DNA of 62,966 nucleotides from Clostridia bacterium (GTDB lineage Bacteria; Bacillota; Clostridia; Oscillospirales; CAG-272), in NCBI GenBank assembly GCA_017412675.1, contig JAFPWV010000056.1, positions 1 to 62,966 of the forward strand. Direction: 5' to 3'. Below are positions 51,119 through 61,298 of the stretch, piece after piece. Position numbers and translations under genes: made by a program. The notes beneath the pieces are model-generated. The model was not told the origin of the DNA. It ran no database searches and was given only the letters and a program-made list of their open reading frames with translations. Every line of letters begins with the position of its first letter. The stretch's first letter is position 1.

Positions 51119-51149
51119 CGCGGAGCCATGTTCGGCTTTCGCGTCATTT
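51113..51149 (+). terminator. Probable terminator overlapping the trmO stop
   Basis: AAATGACGCG (51113-51122) and CGCGTCATTT (51140-51149) pair perfectly; the trmO TGA is inside the stem. The T-run is short (TTTCTC), so strength is uncertain. Confidence 0.6.
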
Positions 51150-51167
51150 CTCTGGAATCCGGATTGT

Positions 51168-51890
51168 TTATTCGAGGATATTGCTCGTAATGTAGTCGAC
51201 GCCCCAGGAGATGAGCATCGCGGCCTTCTCGGGATCGTCCACGGTCCAGCAGTTGACCTCGATGCCGCGGTCGTGGCAGGCCTTCACGCGCTCCTCCGTC
51301 AGGGCGGTCCACGCGATGTCGAGATCCATCCCGCGCGCCGCGAGCATCTCCGGGTAGTCGTCGTTCCAGCTGCCCGCGAGGAACTGGCACTTCTGGTCGG
51401 GCTTCACGCTGCGCACGAGGTCGAGGTTTGCGATGTTGAACGCAATGAACGTCGTGTTCTCGAGATACCCGTCGAAGATCGCGAGGATCTCGCGGATCTC
51501 GTCCTCCGTGAAGTTCGATTTCAGCTCCGGGACGCAGTGCTTGCCGTATTTTTCGCAGATCTTCCGGTATTCCGCGGGCGTCGCGAGCCGGATCTCCGCG
51601 CGGTCGCTCTTGCCGTCCGTGTCCCGCAGCGTCAGGGCGCGCAGCTCGTCGAAGGTCGATTTCTCGATCACGAGGTCGACGTCGCAGATCCGTCCCGTCC
51701 TGCCGTCGTGGTTGCACATGTACCGGCGGTCGATCGTGCGCCAGATGTCCGTCTCCACGCCGTAATGCGTGCGGTTTCCGGCGGCGATGAACGCGGCGGC
51801 GGTGTTCTCGCATTCAAGTCCGCTCACCCCGCGGTGCGCGACCATGAGGGTCTTCCCCTTTTCGGGGATCTTGATGGTGTCTTTTCTCAT
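51168..51890 (-). CDS. Glycerophosphodiester phosphodiesterase
   Basis: 240 residues. GDPD TIM barrel: VAHRGVSGLECENT (catalytic His-Arg and Glu-Asn), YGVETDIWRTID (metal Glu and Asp), MCNHDGRTGRI (second His), CVPELKSN. Hydrolyses glycerophosphodiesters to glycerol-3-phosphate and alcohol; no signal peptide, so a cytoplasmic UgpQ-like enzyme. Monocistronic with its own promoter. Confidence 0.9.
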   Translation of the reverse strand: MRKDTIKIPEKGKTLMVAHRGVSGLECENTAAAFIAAGNRTHYGVETDIWRTIDRRYMCNHDGRTGRICDVDLVIEKSTFDELRALTLRDTDGKSDRAEIRLATPAEYRKICEKYGKHCVPELKSNFTEDEIREILAIFDGYLENTTFIAFNIANLDLVRSVKPDQKCQFLAGSWNDDYPEMLAARGMDLDIAWTALTEERVKACHDRGIEVNCWTVDDPEKAAMLISWGVDYITSNILE

Positions 51891-51944
51891 AGAGGTCTCC
51901 TTCGCTCGGCGGCTTATTCGGGCCGCTTTTTTTCGTTCGTGTCC

Positions 51945-51973
51945 ATCTTACCACAAACCGGTCCCGTTGTCCA
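51945..51973 (-). promoter_or_regulatory. Promoter of the glycerophosphodiesterase gene
   Basis: Minus strand -35 TGGACA (51968-51973), 17-bp spacer, -10 TAAGAT (51945-51950). Confidence 0.65.
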
Positions 51974-51984
51974 GAGGATCGGCG

Positions 51985-52017
51985 AAAAACACGGGCTCCC
52001 GCGCTTTTGGGAACCCG
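51985..52017 (-). terminator. Terminator of the secA operon
   Basis: Minus strand CGGGTTCCC (52009-52017) pairs with GGGAGCCCG (51992-52000, one G-U) over an 8-nt loop, then TGTTTTT. Confidence 0.85.
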
Positions 52018-52024
52018 ATTTCGT

Positions 52025-53389
52025 TCAGCTCATTTCGATTTCCTTGTCGTAGAGGAGGTTGTCGATCACGCTCATCGAATAGATCGCATAGGCGACATAG
52101 ACGATGGTCACCGCCGTGCAGATCACCAGCACCGCCGGAAGGTTGACGAGCAGATACCGGAAGGCGCAGCACATGACGTCGTGAATGATCGCGAGGACGG
52201 AGAGGAGCAGCAGCTTCCCGCCGATGGTGTTGTAGGTCTCGAGGTCGCGGTTGTGCTTCGAGTACATCGCATTGTCCGTCTGGATACCGGAGATCTCGAG
52301 GTGTCCCTTCACCGCCTTCATCAGCGCGGCGAGGAAGAAGAGCACCGACGCGAGCGCCAGGACGTGTTCGACCGTTTCGAGCATGGCGATGCGGTAATAC
52401 CGCGTGTAGGCCTCCGTGACCCTGAGCGTCGCCTCCGGGCTGTAATCCATGAAGTACCGGATCTCGAGGATCATGTTGAAGACCGAGAGCGCGGCGCGGA
52501 CGGCGGCCAGGACGATCGTGATGTACGCGGTCTTCACATATCTCGCGACGATCACCGCCGCGGCGATCAGAAGCCCCGACGAGATCGCTCCGACGAGGAC
52601 GTTGACGTTGTCGAGCGTGAAGATAAAGGACGCGAGCGCGGAGGCCCCGAAGAGCATCAGGGCGATCTTCATGCGCTTGGCGATAAAGAACGTCGTCTTC
52701 GGCAGGATATCCCGCTCATACTTGCGCGTGAGCGCTTCGAGGAAGGGCTTGTCCCTGCGGATCGGGCCGAAGAAGCGGACGACCTTCACGATATAGATCA
52801 CGGCGAAGATCATCGTCACCGCGCCGAAGAGGATGTAAAGCAGCGGCTTGAAGGCGGTCATCCGCACGATGCGGGCGTCGACCGTGCCGATGTTGTCGTA
52901 CATCTGGAGCTCGGTCAGCTCGGGGATGAGCGTCGCGACGATGCGGAAGAGATAGAAGAAGATGATGTACCGCTTCGTGGCGGCCGCCGTCTCGACGGTC
53001 TTCGTCTTTCCGCCGCGCACGGTCTCGCGTTTCGCATAGACCGCCGTCCCGCCGTACCACAGCGCCGCGAAGGAAAGCCCCTCGAAGAGCGCCGTGATCG
53101 CCGGAACGAAGAGGAAGCCCTCGATCAGGCCGAAGACGAACGCGAGAAGCACGTCCGCCGATCCGCTCGCATACGGCAGGATCACGATGGAGAAGAGCTT
53201 CACCACCTCCACGAAGGCCAGCTTCAGAAAGGTCTGACGCGCCTCCTCGATCTTGCCGATGAAGCAGGACATCTTCGTCAGGCCGGCCGTGATGAGAAAG
53301 AAGCCCACCGCGTCCGGGATGACATCCACCACGATGACCACCGGGTTGAAGAGCATGATCAGCCCGGCTATCACCAATCCGATTCCCAT
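52025..53389 (-). CDS. Polytopic membrane protein of unknown function in the secA operon
   Basis: 454 residues from the ATG at 53389 (MGIGLVIAGL), which has GGAGG 6 bases upstream; the earlier TTG reading contains the Shine-Dalgarno itself. About ten hydrophobic helices in two halves, separated by cytoplasmic loops rich in Lys/Arg. The first 45 residues (GIGLVIAGLIMLFNPVVIVVDVIP, AVGFFLITAGL) resemble the start of the neighbouring 243-residue membrane protein. No family recognised. Confidence 0.7.
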   Translation of the reverse strand: MGIGLVIAGLIMLFNPVVIVVDVIPDAVGFFLITAGLTKMSCFIGKIEEARQTFLKLAFVEVVKLFSIVILPYASGSADVLLAFVFGLIEGFLFVPAITALFEGLSFAALWYGGTAVYAKRETVRGGKTKTVETAAATKRYIIFFYLFRIVATLIPELTELQMYDNIGTVDARIVRMTAFKPLLYILFGAVTMIFAVIYIVKVVRFFGPIRRDKPFLEALTRKYERDILPKTTFFIAKRMKIALMLFGASALASFIFTLDNVNVLVGAISSGLLIAAAVIVARYVKTAYITIVLAAVRAALSVFNMILEIRYFMDYSPEATLRVTEAYTRYYRIAMLETVEHVLALASVLFFLAALMKAVKGHLEISGIQTDNAMYSKHNRDLETYNTIGGKLLLLSVLAIIHDVMCCAFRYLLVNLPAVLVICTAVTIVYVAYAIYSMSVIDNLLYDKEIEMS

Positions 53390-53414
53390 AAAGGTCCTCC
53401 TTCCGTCCAATCCG

Positions 53415-54146
53415 TCATTTCTTCTTTGGATGCGTATTCCGGTTTTTGTTCTTTTTCTGCTTCTGTGCGTGCAGGCGGTCCGCTTCCTCCATCGCCAGCT
53501 TCATCGACTGACGGTGATACTCGTTCTTCTTGTCGTCGAGGGCGTCGAACTTGTCGCTCAGGGTGTTGATGAAGGCGAAGCGGGAGCGCTTCTTTTCGTT
53601 TTCGTCCTCGTCCGCGGGCATGAGGATGCCGAAGCACTGATAGATCAGCGCGAGGTTCAAGACGATCACGACGATGCGGAAGAGGAGGAGCATGAACCCG
53701 ACCGGGCCGAGCTCATCCCCGAGAACGCGGTTGAGCGCGAGGACCGCGAAGGTCGCCGCGTAGGCAAACATCGTCATCACAAAGTTGCGGTCCGTCTTTG
53801 CCGCGAGCTTTTTCGCGTCCGCGCCGAGGCAGATCCCCCGCGTGCCGAGGAAGAGGAAGACGTGCATGACGCAGGCCGCCGCTTCCTTCCCGATGCTCAC
53901 CCAGAGGTCGATGTCCCCGCCCGTCTCATACAGCGCGAACATCAGCGAGGCCGCGTTCACGCCGCAGAGGAGGAGAAAGGCGAAGGTCGCAGCCAGCGCG
54001 CCGCGGAAGTACCGGTTGTACTCCGTGAGCCGCACATACGCCCAGATCGCGATGATCGCGCCGATGATGTCCGCGAAGAAGTAGTACGGGGACAGGGTGA
54101 ACGCAAACATGGCGAAGTAGCCGAAAAACAGCGTGCCGAATCCCAT
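53415..54146 (-). CDS. Membrane protein of unknown function downstream of secA
   Basis: 243 residues. Six or so hydrophobic helices (MGFGTLFFGYFAMFAF, YYFFADIIGAIIAIWAYV, ALAATFAFLLLCGVNAAS, ACVMHVFLFLGTRGI, FVMTMFAYAATFAVLAL, PVGFMLLLFRIVVIVLNLALIY), then a charged cytoplasmic coiled tail ending in Lys/Asn-rich QKQKKNKNRNTHPKKK, which may touch nucleic acid or ribosomes. Only 3 bases after secA and 25 before the next membrane-protein gene, so an operon. No known family. Confidence 0.7.
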   Translation of the reverse strand: MGFGTLFFGYFAMFAFTLSPYYFFADIIGAIIAIWAYVRLTEYNRYFRGALAATFAFLLLCGVNAASLMFALYETGGDIDLWVSIGKEAAACVMHVFLFLGTRGICLGADAKKLAAKTDRNFVMTMFAYAATFAVLALNRVLGDELGPVGFMLLLFRIVVIVLNLALIYQCFGILMPADEDENEKKRSRFAFINTLSDKFDALDDKKNEYHRQSMKLAMEEADRLHAQKQKKNKNRNTHPKKK

Positions 54147-54149
54147 GGC

Positions 54150-56921
<2,772 letters not shown>

Positions 56922-57002
56922 TGGTTCGAGACGGCCGCTCTGGCCGCTTGTCCCTTCCTGTATTCGGATCGATCCGGAGAATAGAGATAGCTATACATGG
57001 TT

Positions 57003-57031
57003 ATTATATGCCATTTGTGATAAGATTTTAA
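57003..57031 (-). promoter_or_regulatory. Promoter of secA
   Basis: Minus strand -35 TTAAAA (57026-57031), 17-bp spacer, -10 TATAAT (57003-57008). The upstream side is A/T-rich and may act as an UP element. Confidence 0.65.
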
Positions 57032-57079
57032 GCGGAAAATGTAAACTTAATGCAAAAACGGATTCACGCCGCTGTGCTC

Positions 57080-57108
57080 TTGCGAAATCCGCCGCTTTGT
57101 GGTAGAAT
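57080..57108 (+). promoter_or_regulatory. Promoter of trmL
   Basis: -35 TTGCGA (57080-57085), 17-bp spacer, -10 TAGAAT (57103-57108), about 34 bases before the ATG. Confidence 0.75.
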
Positions 57109-57141
57109 GGATTTCGGAAAACAGAGGAAAGGAATCCGTTT

Positions 57142-57630
57142 ATGAAAGACATCAACATCGTTCTGCACGAGCCGGAGATCCCGCAGAACACGGGGAACAT
57201 CGCGCGGACCTGCGCTGCGACCGGAGCCGCTCTGCACATCATCCGGCCGATGGGCTTCGCGATCGACGACCGGAAGCTCAAGCGCGCGGGCCTCGACTAC
57301 TGGCACCTGCTCGACATCACCTATTACGACGATCTGGAGGATTTCTTCACGAAGAATCCGGGATGCACGTTCTGGTGCTTCACGACCAAGGCGCCGCGGT
57401 GCTACACGGAGGCAGCTTACGGGACGCCGGTCTTCCTCTTCTTCGGGAAGGAGACGAAGGGTCTGCCGGAGGATTTTCTGCGGGAACACCTCGAGCGCTG
57501 CGTGCGGATCCCGATGCGGGAAAGCCTCAGAAGCCTGAATCTCTCGAACGCCGTGGCCGTCGGCGTCTACGAGGTCCTCAGACAGCAGGGGTTCCGCGGC
57601 CAGCAGCCCGAGAGCGACCGTCTGCTTTGA
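57142..57630 (+). CDS. trmL: tRNA (cytidine(34)-2'-O)-methyltransferase
   Basis: 162 residues. SPOUT-class dimeric enzyme modifying the wobble base of tRNA-Leu. Motifs: NIVLHEPEIPQNTGNIARTCAATGA (start motif split by PQNTGN), LHIIRPMGFAIDDRKLKRAGLDYW, VFLFFGKETKGLPEDFL and IPMRESLRSLNLSNAVAVGVYEVLRQ, the knot region that binds SAM. Single gene with its own promoter; convergent with cls. Confidence 0.95.
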   Translation: MKDINIVLHEPEIPQNTGNIARTCAATGAALHIIRPMGFAIDDRKLKRAGLDYWHLLDITYYDDLEDFFTKNPGCTFWCFTTKAPRCYTEAAYGTPVFLFFGKETKGLPEDFLREHLERCVRIPMRESLRSLNLSNAVAVGVYEVLRQQGFRGQQPESDRLL

Positions 57631-57631
57631 A

Positions 57632-59173
57632 TCAGAGCAGCGGGGCGATGAGATCGAGCGCGGCGCGGAAGAGCTGGGTGAGGAGCCGCGGCTTCTTCGC
57701 CTCGACGGGCTCGCTCGCTTCGATCAGCGCGGTGAAGTCCCGCTTCACGTCCGGGAGGCAGTCGGGCTTGTACATCCAGAGGCCGCACTCGAAGTGCAGG
57801 TAGAGGCTCCGGTAGTCGAGGTTGACGCTCCCGACGACCGCGTATTCGTCGTCGACGAGGAAGCCCTTCGCGTGGACGAAGCCGGGCTTGTATTCGTAGA
57901 TCTTCACGCCGTTCGCGACGAGGTTGGGATAGTAGGATTTGGTGGTCTGGTTGATGAGGATCTTGTCCGGGACGCCGGGGGTGACGATCCGCACGTCGAC
58001 GCCGCACCGGGCCGCGTGGATCAGCGCCTGCTCCAGCCGTTCGTCGACGATAAGATAGGGCGTGGTGATCCATACATAGCGCTTGGCGTTTTCGATGAGG
58101 CCGAGGTAGACGTTTTCTCCGACGGGTTCGCCGTCGAGCGGGCTGTCGGTATAGGGCTGGACATAGCCGCCCCCGTCGATGCCGTCGAGCGCGCCGGGCA
58201 GCGGTTCGTAGGCGGAATAGTCGCCGACCTCGTCGGTCTTCGTGCCGCAGAGGTAGTCCCACATCGTGAGGAACATGACGGCGAAGCTCCACGAGGCTTC
58301 CCCGCGCACCATGACGGCGGTGTCCTTCCAGTAGCCGCACCGCACCTCGGTATTGATGTATTCGTCCGCGAGGTTGATGCCCCCGGTGAACGAGGTGACG
58401 CCGTCGATCACGCAGATCTTGCGGTGGTCGCGGTTGTTCTGGCGGGCGAAGAGGAGGGGGATGAACCGCTGGAAGATGCGGCAGTCGATCCCCTCCCGGC
58501 GGAGCTTTTCGTCGAAATTGCCGGGGATGGCGAGCGCGCTGCCGATATCGTCGTAGACGACGCGCACGTCGACGCCCGCCCGGACTTTTTCGATGAGGAT
58601 CTCATGCACGGCGTCCCACATCTCGCCCTCGCCGATGATGAAGTATTCGAGGAAGATGTAGCGCTCGGCTTTTCTCAGTTCTTCGAGCAGGACGGGGAAC
58701 ATCGCCTCGCCGCTCTCGAAATAGCGGGTCTCGCAGTGCTTCACGGGCGGGCAGAAGGACGTGGTCTTGATGTAGCGCGCCTGACGGGCTGCCGTCGGAT
58801 CCTCCGCTTCGAGATCCCGGAGCGCGCAGCTCTCCCGCGCCGTGCCCGCTCTCGCCGCCTCGCTCATGAAGCGCATTTTCCCGAGCGTCCGCTTGGAGGC
58901 GCGCTTCCCGCCGAAAATGAGGTAGAGCGCGACGCCGAAGACGGGGAAGGTAAAGGCGACGACGATCCAGCAGAGCTTATACGACATGCTCCGGCTGTTT
59001 TTCATGAGGTAGAGGACGAAAATGAAATCGAGGAGCGCCGTCGCGGCGGAAAAGACGTAATAGAAACGGGTGAACTGGACGGCGATCAGAAAGATGAGGA
59101 AGAGCTGAATGACGATGAGCGGCCAGACGATGGCGGCGCGGCTCGTCGCGATGCGTTTGAGCTTTTTTTTCAT
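57632..59173 (-). CDS. cls: Cardiolipin synthase (phospholipase D superfamily)
   Basis: 513 residues from the ATG at 59173 (MKKKLKRI), with AGGAG 5-6 bases upstream. Two or three N-terminal membrane helices (IVWPLIVIQLFLIFLIAVQF, YVFSAATALLDFIFVLYLM, LCWIVVAFTFPVFGVALYLIFGG). Two HKD motifs: NRDHRKICVIDG and FVHAKGFLVDDEYAVVGS. Condenses phosphatidylglycerol molecules to cardiolipin. Own promoter at 59221-59248. Confidence 0.94.
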   Translation of the reverse strand: MKKKLKRIATSRAAIVWPLIVIQLFLIFLIAVQFTRFYYVFSAATALLDFIFVLYLMKNSRSMSYKLCWIVVAFTFPVFGVALYLIFGGKRASKRTLGKMRFMSEAARAGTARESCALRDLEAEDPTAARQARYIKTTSFCPPVKHCETRYFESGEAMFPVLLEELRKAERYIFLEYFIIGEGEMWDAVHEILIEKVRAGVDVRVVYDDIGSALAIPGNFDEKLRREGIDCRIFQRFIPLLFARQNNRDHRKICVIDGVTSFTGGINLADEYINTEVRCGYWKDTAVMVRGEASWSFAVMFLTMWDYLCGTKTDEVGDYSAYEPLPGALDGIDGGGYVQPYTDSPLDGEPVGENVYLGLIENAKRYVWITTPYLIVDERLEQALIHAARCGVDVRIVTPGVPDKILINQTTKSYYPNLVANGVKIYEYKPGFVHAKGFLVDDEYAVVGSVNLDYRSLYLHFECGLWMYKPDCLPDVKRDFTALIEASEPVEAKKPRLLTQLFRAALDLIAPLL

Positions 59174-59220
59174 AGAGTCTCCTGAGCTGAACATGGAAAA
59201 ACAAGGGCGGCTCAGGATAT

Positions 59221-59248
59221 ATTATACCCTTTTCGCGGGAAAAGTCAA
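59221..59248 (-). promoter_or_regulatory. Sigma-A promoter of cls
   Basis: Minus strand -35 TTGACT (59243-59248), 16-bp spacer, -10 TATAAT (59221-59226). Confidence 0.8.
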
Positions 59249-59341
59249 GCAGGAGACGCGCGGAGCCGGTCGATTTCATGAAATTCTAATCAAGATATCC
59301 GTCTGCGCGGCGAATTCGGATGGCTGAAAAAACGACATTCC

Positions 59342-59569
59342 GACGGTCGGACATGCGTCCTTCTGACGGTCGGACGTGCGGCATTCTGGCGGTCGGACGT
59401 GCGTCCTTCAGACGGTCGGATGTGCGTCCTTCTGACGGTCGGACGTGCGTCCTTCCGACGGTCGGACGTGCGTCCTTCAGACGGTCGGACATGCGTCCTT
59501 CAGACGGTCGGACATGCGTCCTTCAGACGGTCGGACGTGCGGCCTTCAGACGGTCGGACGTGCGGCCAC
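59342..59569. repeat. Minisatellite: ten tandem copies of a 23-bp unit
   Basis: Units begin at 59342, 59365, 59388, 59411, 59434, 59457, 59480, 59503, 59526 and 59549 (the last is 21 bp). They abut with no spacer. Each has GACGGTC followed by the near-perfect palindrome GGACGTGCGTCC (variants A/G at one place, GGCC in three copies). The first copies vary most; units 7 and 8 are identical. It lies between the 3' end of spoIVA and the cls promoter. Both strands are open over it only because 23 bp repeated three times gives 23 codons; I see no ribosome-binding site or codon signal. Confidence 0.95.
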
Positions 59570-59684
59570 AAGTAAATAGAGTAGAGTAATATTATAAGAG
59601 TAACATGAGGGGAGTGAGAGAACGCGCGCCGCAGAGGGCGAACAGAGACGGGTTCGGATGGACCATCGCAGGGATCCGCCCATG
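59570..59684. other. Non-coding stretch between minisatellite and spoIVA terminator
   Basis: An A/T-rich patch (AGTAATATTATAAGAG, 59586-59600) includes a minus-strand TATAAT at 59591-59596 with no good -35. The rest is ordinary sequence with no ORF of note. Confidence 0.4.
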
Positions 59685-59711
59685 AAAAAAGGACCTCATC
59701 GGTCCCTTTTT
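59685..59711 (-). terminator. Terminator overlapping the spoIVA stop
   Basis: Minus strand AAAAGGGACC and GGTCCTTTTTT with a GATGA loop; the TGA stop of spoIVA is immediately before the stem. Confidence 0.9.
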
Positions 59712-61219
59712 CACAAGATGATGCAGATCAGCCCCTGGCTGCCTTCGTTGATGATCTTCGAGAGGGTCTCGCCGAATTTCTGGCGGGCGTCCTCGGGGAT
59801 ATGGCCGAGCTTCGCGTGGAGACCGTCGTTCACGAGCTCGTAGAGGCTCCGGCCGAACATGTTCGACTGCCAGAGGCTCGCGGGATCGCTCTCGAACTCC
59901 TCCATGAGGTAATTGACCATCTCCTCGGACTGCTCCTCCGTTCCGACGATCGGGTTGATCTCCGCCCCGATCTCTGCGCGGATCATGTGGATCGACGGTG
60001 CGGACGCCCTCAGCCGCACGCCGTAGCTCCCCGCCTGCTTCATGATCTGCGGCTCCTCCAGCGTGAGGTCCCCGGCCTCCGGCATGACGATCCCGTACCC
60101 GCGCTCGTTCACCGCGGCGATGGCGTCCCGGTAGCGGTCGTACTCCCGCTTCGTCTCGGACAGGCGGTTCAGGGCGCCGAGCAGCTCCTCCTCGTCCTTC
60201 ATGGGGATCCCCGTCATCTCGGAGATCGTCGCATAATAGAGACTGTCCGGCAGGGTCACCGTCAGCGTCGCAGAACCCCGTCCGGCATCCGTTTCGGTCA
60301 CCTCGACCCGGGCCTCGGCGGGATCCGATCCCCCGGCCGCCACGGTCTTCGCGATCCCCTCTCCCAGCGACTCGGCGAACGCGCCCCGGATATCGGAGAG
60401 CCGCTTCATCTTCTTCGACGCCGCCGTCACCGCCTCCCGCAGTCCGACGGTCAGCCGGTGGTCGGGCGGCAGGATCCCGGTCCACGCGGGCAGGATGATG
60501 TCCGCCTCCTTGGCCGGGAATTCGCCGAGCAGCATCCCGAGAATGTGCCAGATATCCTCCGCGTCGAGATCGAGGCAGTTCACCAAGGCGACCGGCGCGC
60601 CGTACTTCTCCTCGAGACGTTCGGCCAGGCGCACCGCTTCCGGCGTCTCGGGGCGGGCGGAATTGAGGATGACGGCGTAGGGCTTGCCGAGCTCGGACAG
60701 CTCCGCCGCGATCCGCTCCTCCGCGCCGACGTAGTTCTCCCGGGGGAGGTCCCCGATCGTGCCGTCCGTCGTGACGAGCATCCCGACGGTCGCGTGCTCG
60801 GCGATGACCTTGTGCGTCCCCTCCTCGGCGGCCTCCTCGAACGGGACGGGCGCGGGATGCCAGGGCGTGTTCACCATGCGCGCCTCCCCGTCCTCGGTCC
60901 CGCCCATCGCCTCCGGGATCATGTAGCCGACGCAGTCGACCATCTTGACGCAGAGCCCGACGCCGTCGATGTCGACGCGGACCCCCTCGTCCGGGATGAA
61001 CTTCGGTTCGGTCGTCATGACCGTTCTTCCCCCGGCGGACTGCGGCAGCTCGTCGCGCGCTCTCGCCCGATCGGCCTCGTCGGTAATGTTCGGCAGGACG
61101 ACGGACTCCATGAACCGCTTGATGAAGGTGCTCTTCCCCGTCCTCACGGGTCCGACCACGCCGATGTAAACGTCTCCGTGCGTCCGCTCCGCGATATCGC
61201 GATAAATCGAATCAGTCAA
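59711..61219 (-). CDS. spoIVA: Stage IV sporulation protein A
   Basis: 502 residues (about 490 in Bacillus). The start is TTG at 61219, with GGAGG 8 bases upstream; this gives MTDSIYRDIAERTHGDVYIG, which fits the family start. A cytoskeletal ATPase of the mother cell that polymerises as the spore-coat base, recruited by SpoVM (encoded at 11.9 kb). ATPase motif GVVGPVRTGKSTFIKRF (Lys29), TVGMLVTTDGTIGDLPRENYVGAEERI, and the conserved hydrophobic end SQGLICIIL, needed for SpoVM contact. Its SD lies in a hairpin and a sigma-E-like promoter precedes it. Confidence 0.96.
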   Translation of the reverse strand: MTDSIYRDIAERTHGDVYIGVVGPVRTGKSTFIKRFMESVVLPNITDEADRARARDELPQSAGGRTVMTTEPKFIPDEGVRVDIDGVGLCVKMVDCVGYMIPEAMGGTEDGEARMVNTPWHPAPVPFEEAAEEGTHKVIAEHATVGMLVTTDGTIGDLPRENYVGAEERIAAELSELGKPYAVILNSARPETPEAVRLAERLEEKYGAPVALVNCLDLDAEDIWHILGMLLGEFPAKEADIILPAWTGILPPDHRLTVGLREAVTAASKKMKRLSDIRGAFAESLGEGIAKTVAAGGSDPAEARVEVTETDAGRGSATLTVTLPDSLYYATISEMTGIPMKDEEELLGALNRLSETKREYDRYRDAIAAVNERGYGIVMPEAGDLTLEEPQIMKQAGSYGVRLRASAPSIHMIRAEIGAEINPIVGTEEQSEEMVNYLMEEFESDPASLWQSNMFGRSLYELVNDGLHAKLGHIPEDARQKFGETLSKIINEGSQGLICIIL

Positions 61220-61274
61220 AACAAAAACCTCCGTGTGCTTTCCTGTGCGGTACAGCTTATGCACGCGGAGGTTT
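61218..61274 (-). terminator. polC terminator-like hairpin covering the spoIVA ribosome-binding site
   Basis: Minus-strand AAACCTCCGCGTGC (61261-61274) pairs with GCACACGGAGGTTT (61225-61238) at 13 of 14 positions over a 22-nt loop; TTTTTGTTTT follows. The 3' arm contains the GGAGG of spoIVA, whose TTG codon directly ends the T-rich run. It lies 24 bases after the polC stop, so it looks like the polC terminator. Confidence 0.8.
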
Positions 61275-61282
61275 GAATATGC
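61254..61282 (-). promoter_or_regulatory. Sigma-E-like promoter of spoIVA
   Basis: Minus strand -35-like GCATATT (61276-61282), 14-bp spacer, -10-like CATAAGCT (61254-61261), compared with the sigma-E pattern KMATATT / 14-15 / CATACANT. Five of eight -10 positions match. spoIVA is a sigma-E gene in Bacillus. Start expected near 61247. Support is from consensus only. Confidence 0.65.
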
Positions 61283-61298
61283 AGGGGATCGGCGCGAT

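Noticed and set aside
59342-59569. CRISPR array
   Set aside because: The 23-bp units abut directly; there are no unique spacers and no cas genes nearby.
59320-59589. An 89-codon repeat-protein ORF over the minisatellite
   Set aside because: A 23-bp repeat yields a 23-residue repeat in any open frame; no SD, promoter or codon signal, and the other strand is also open.
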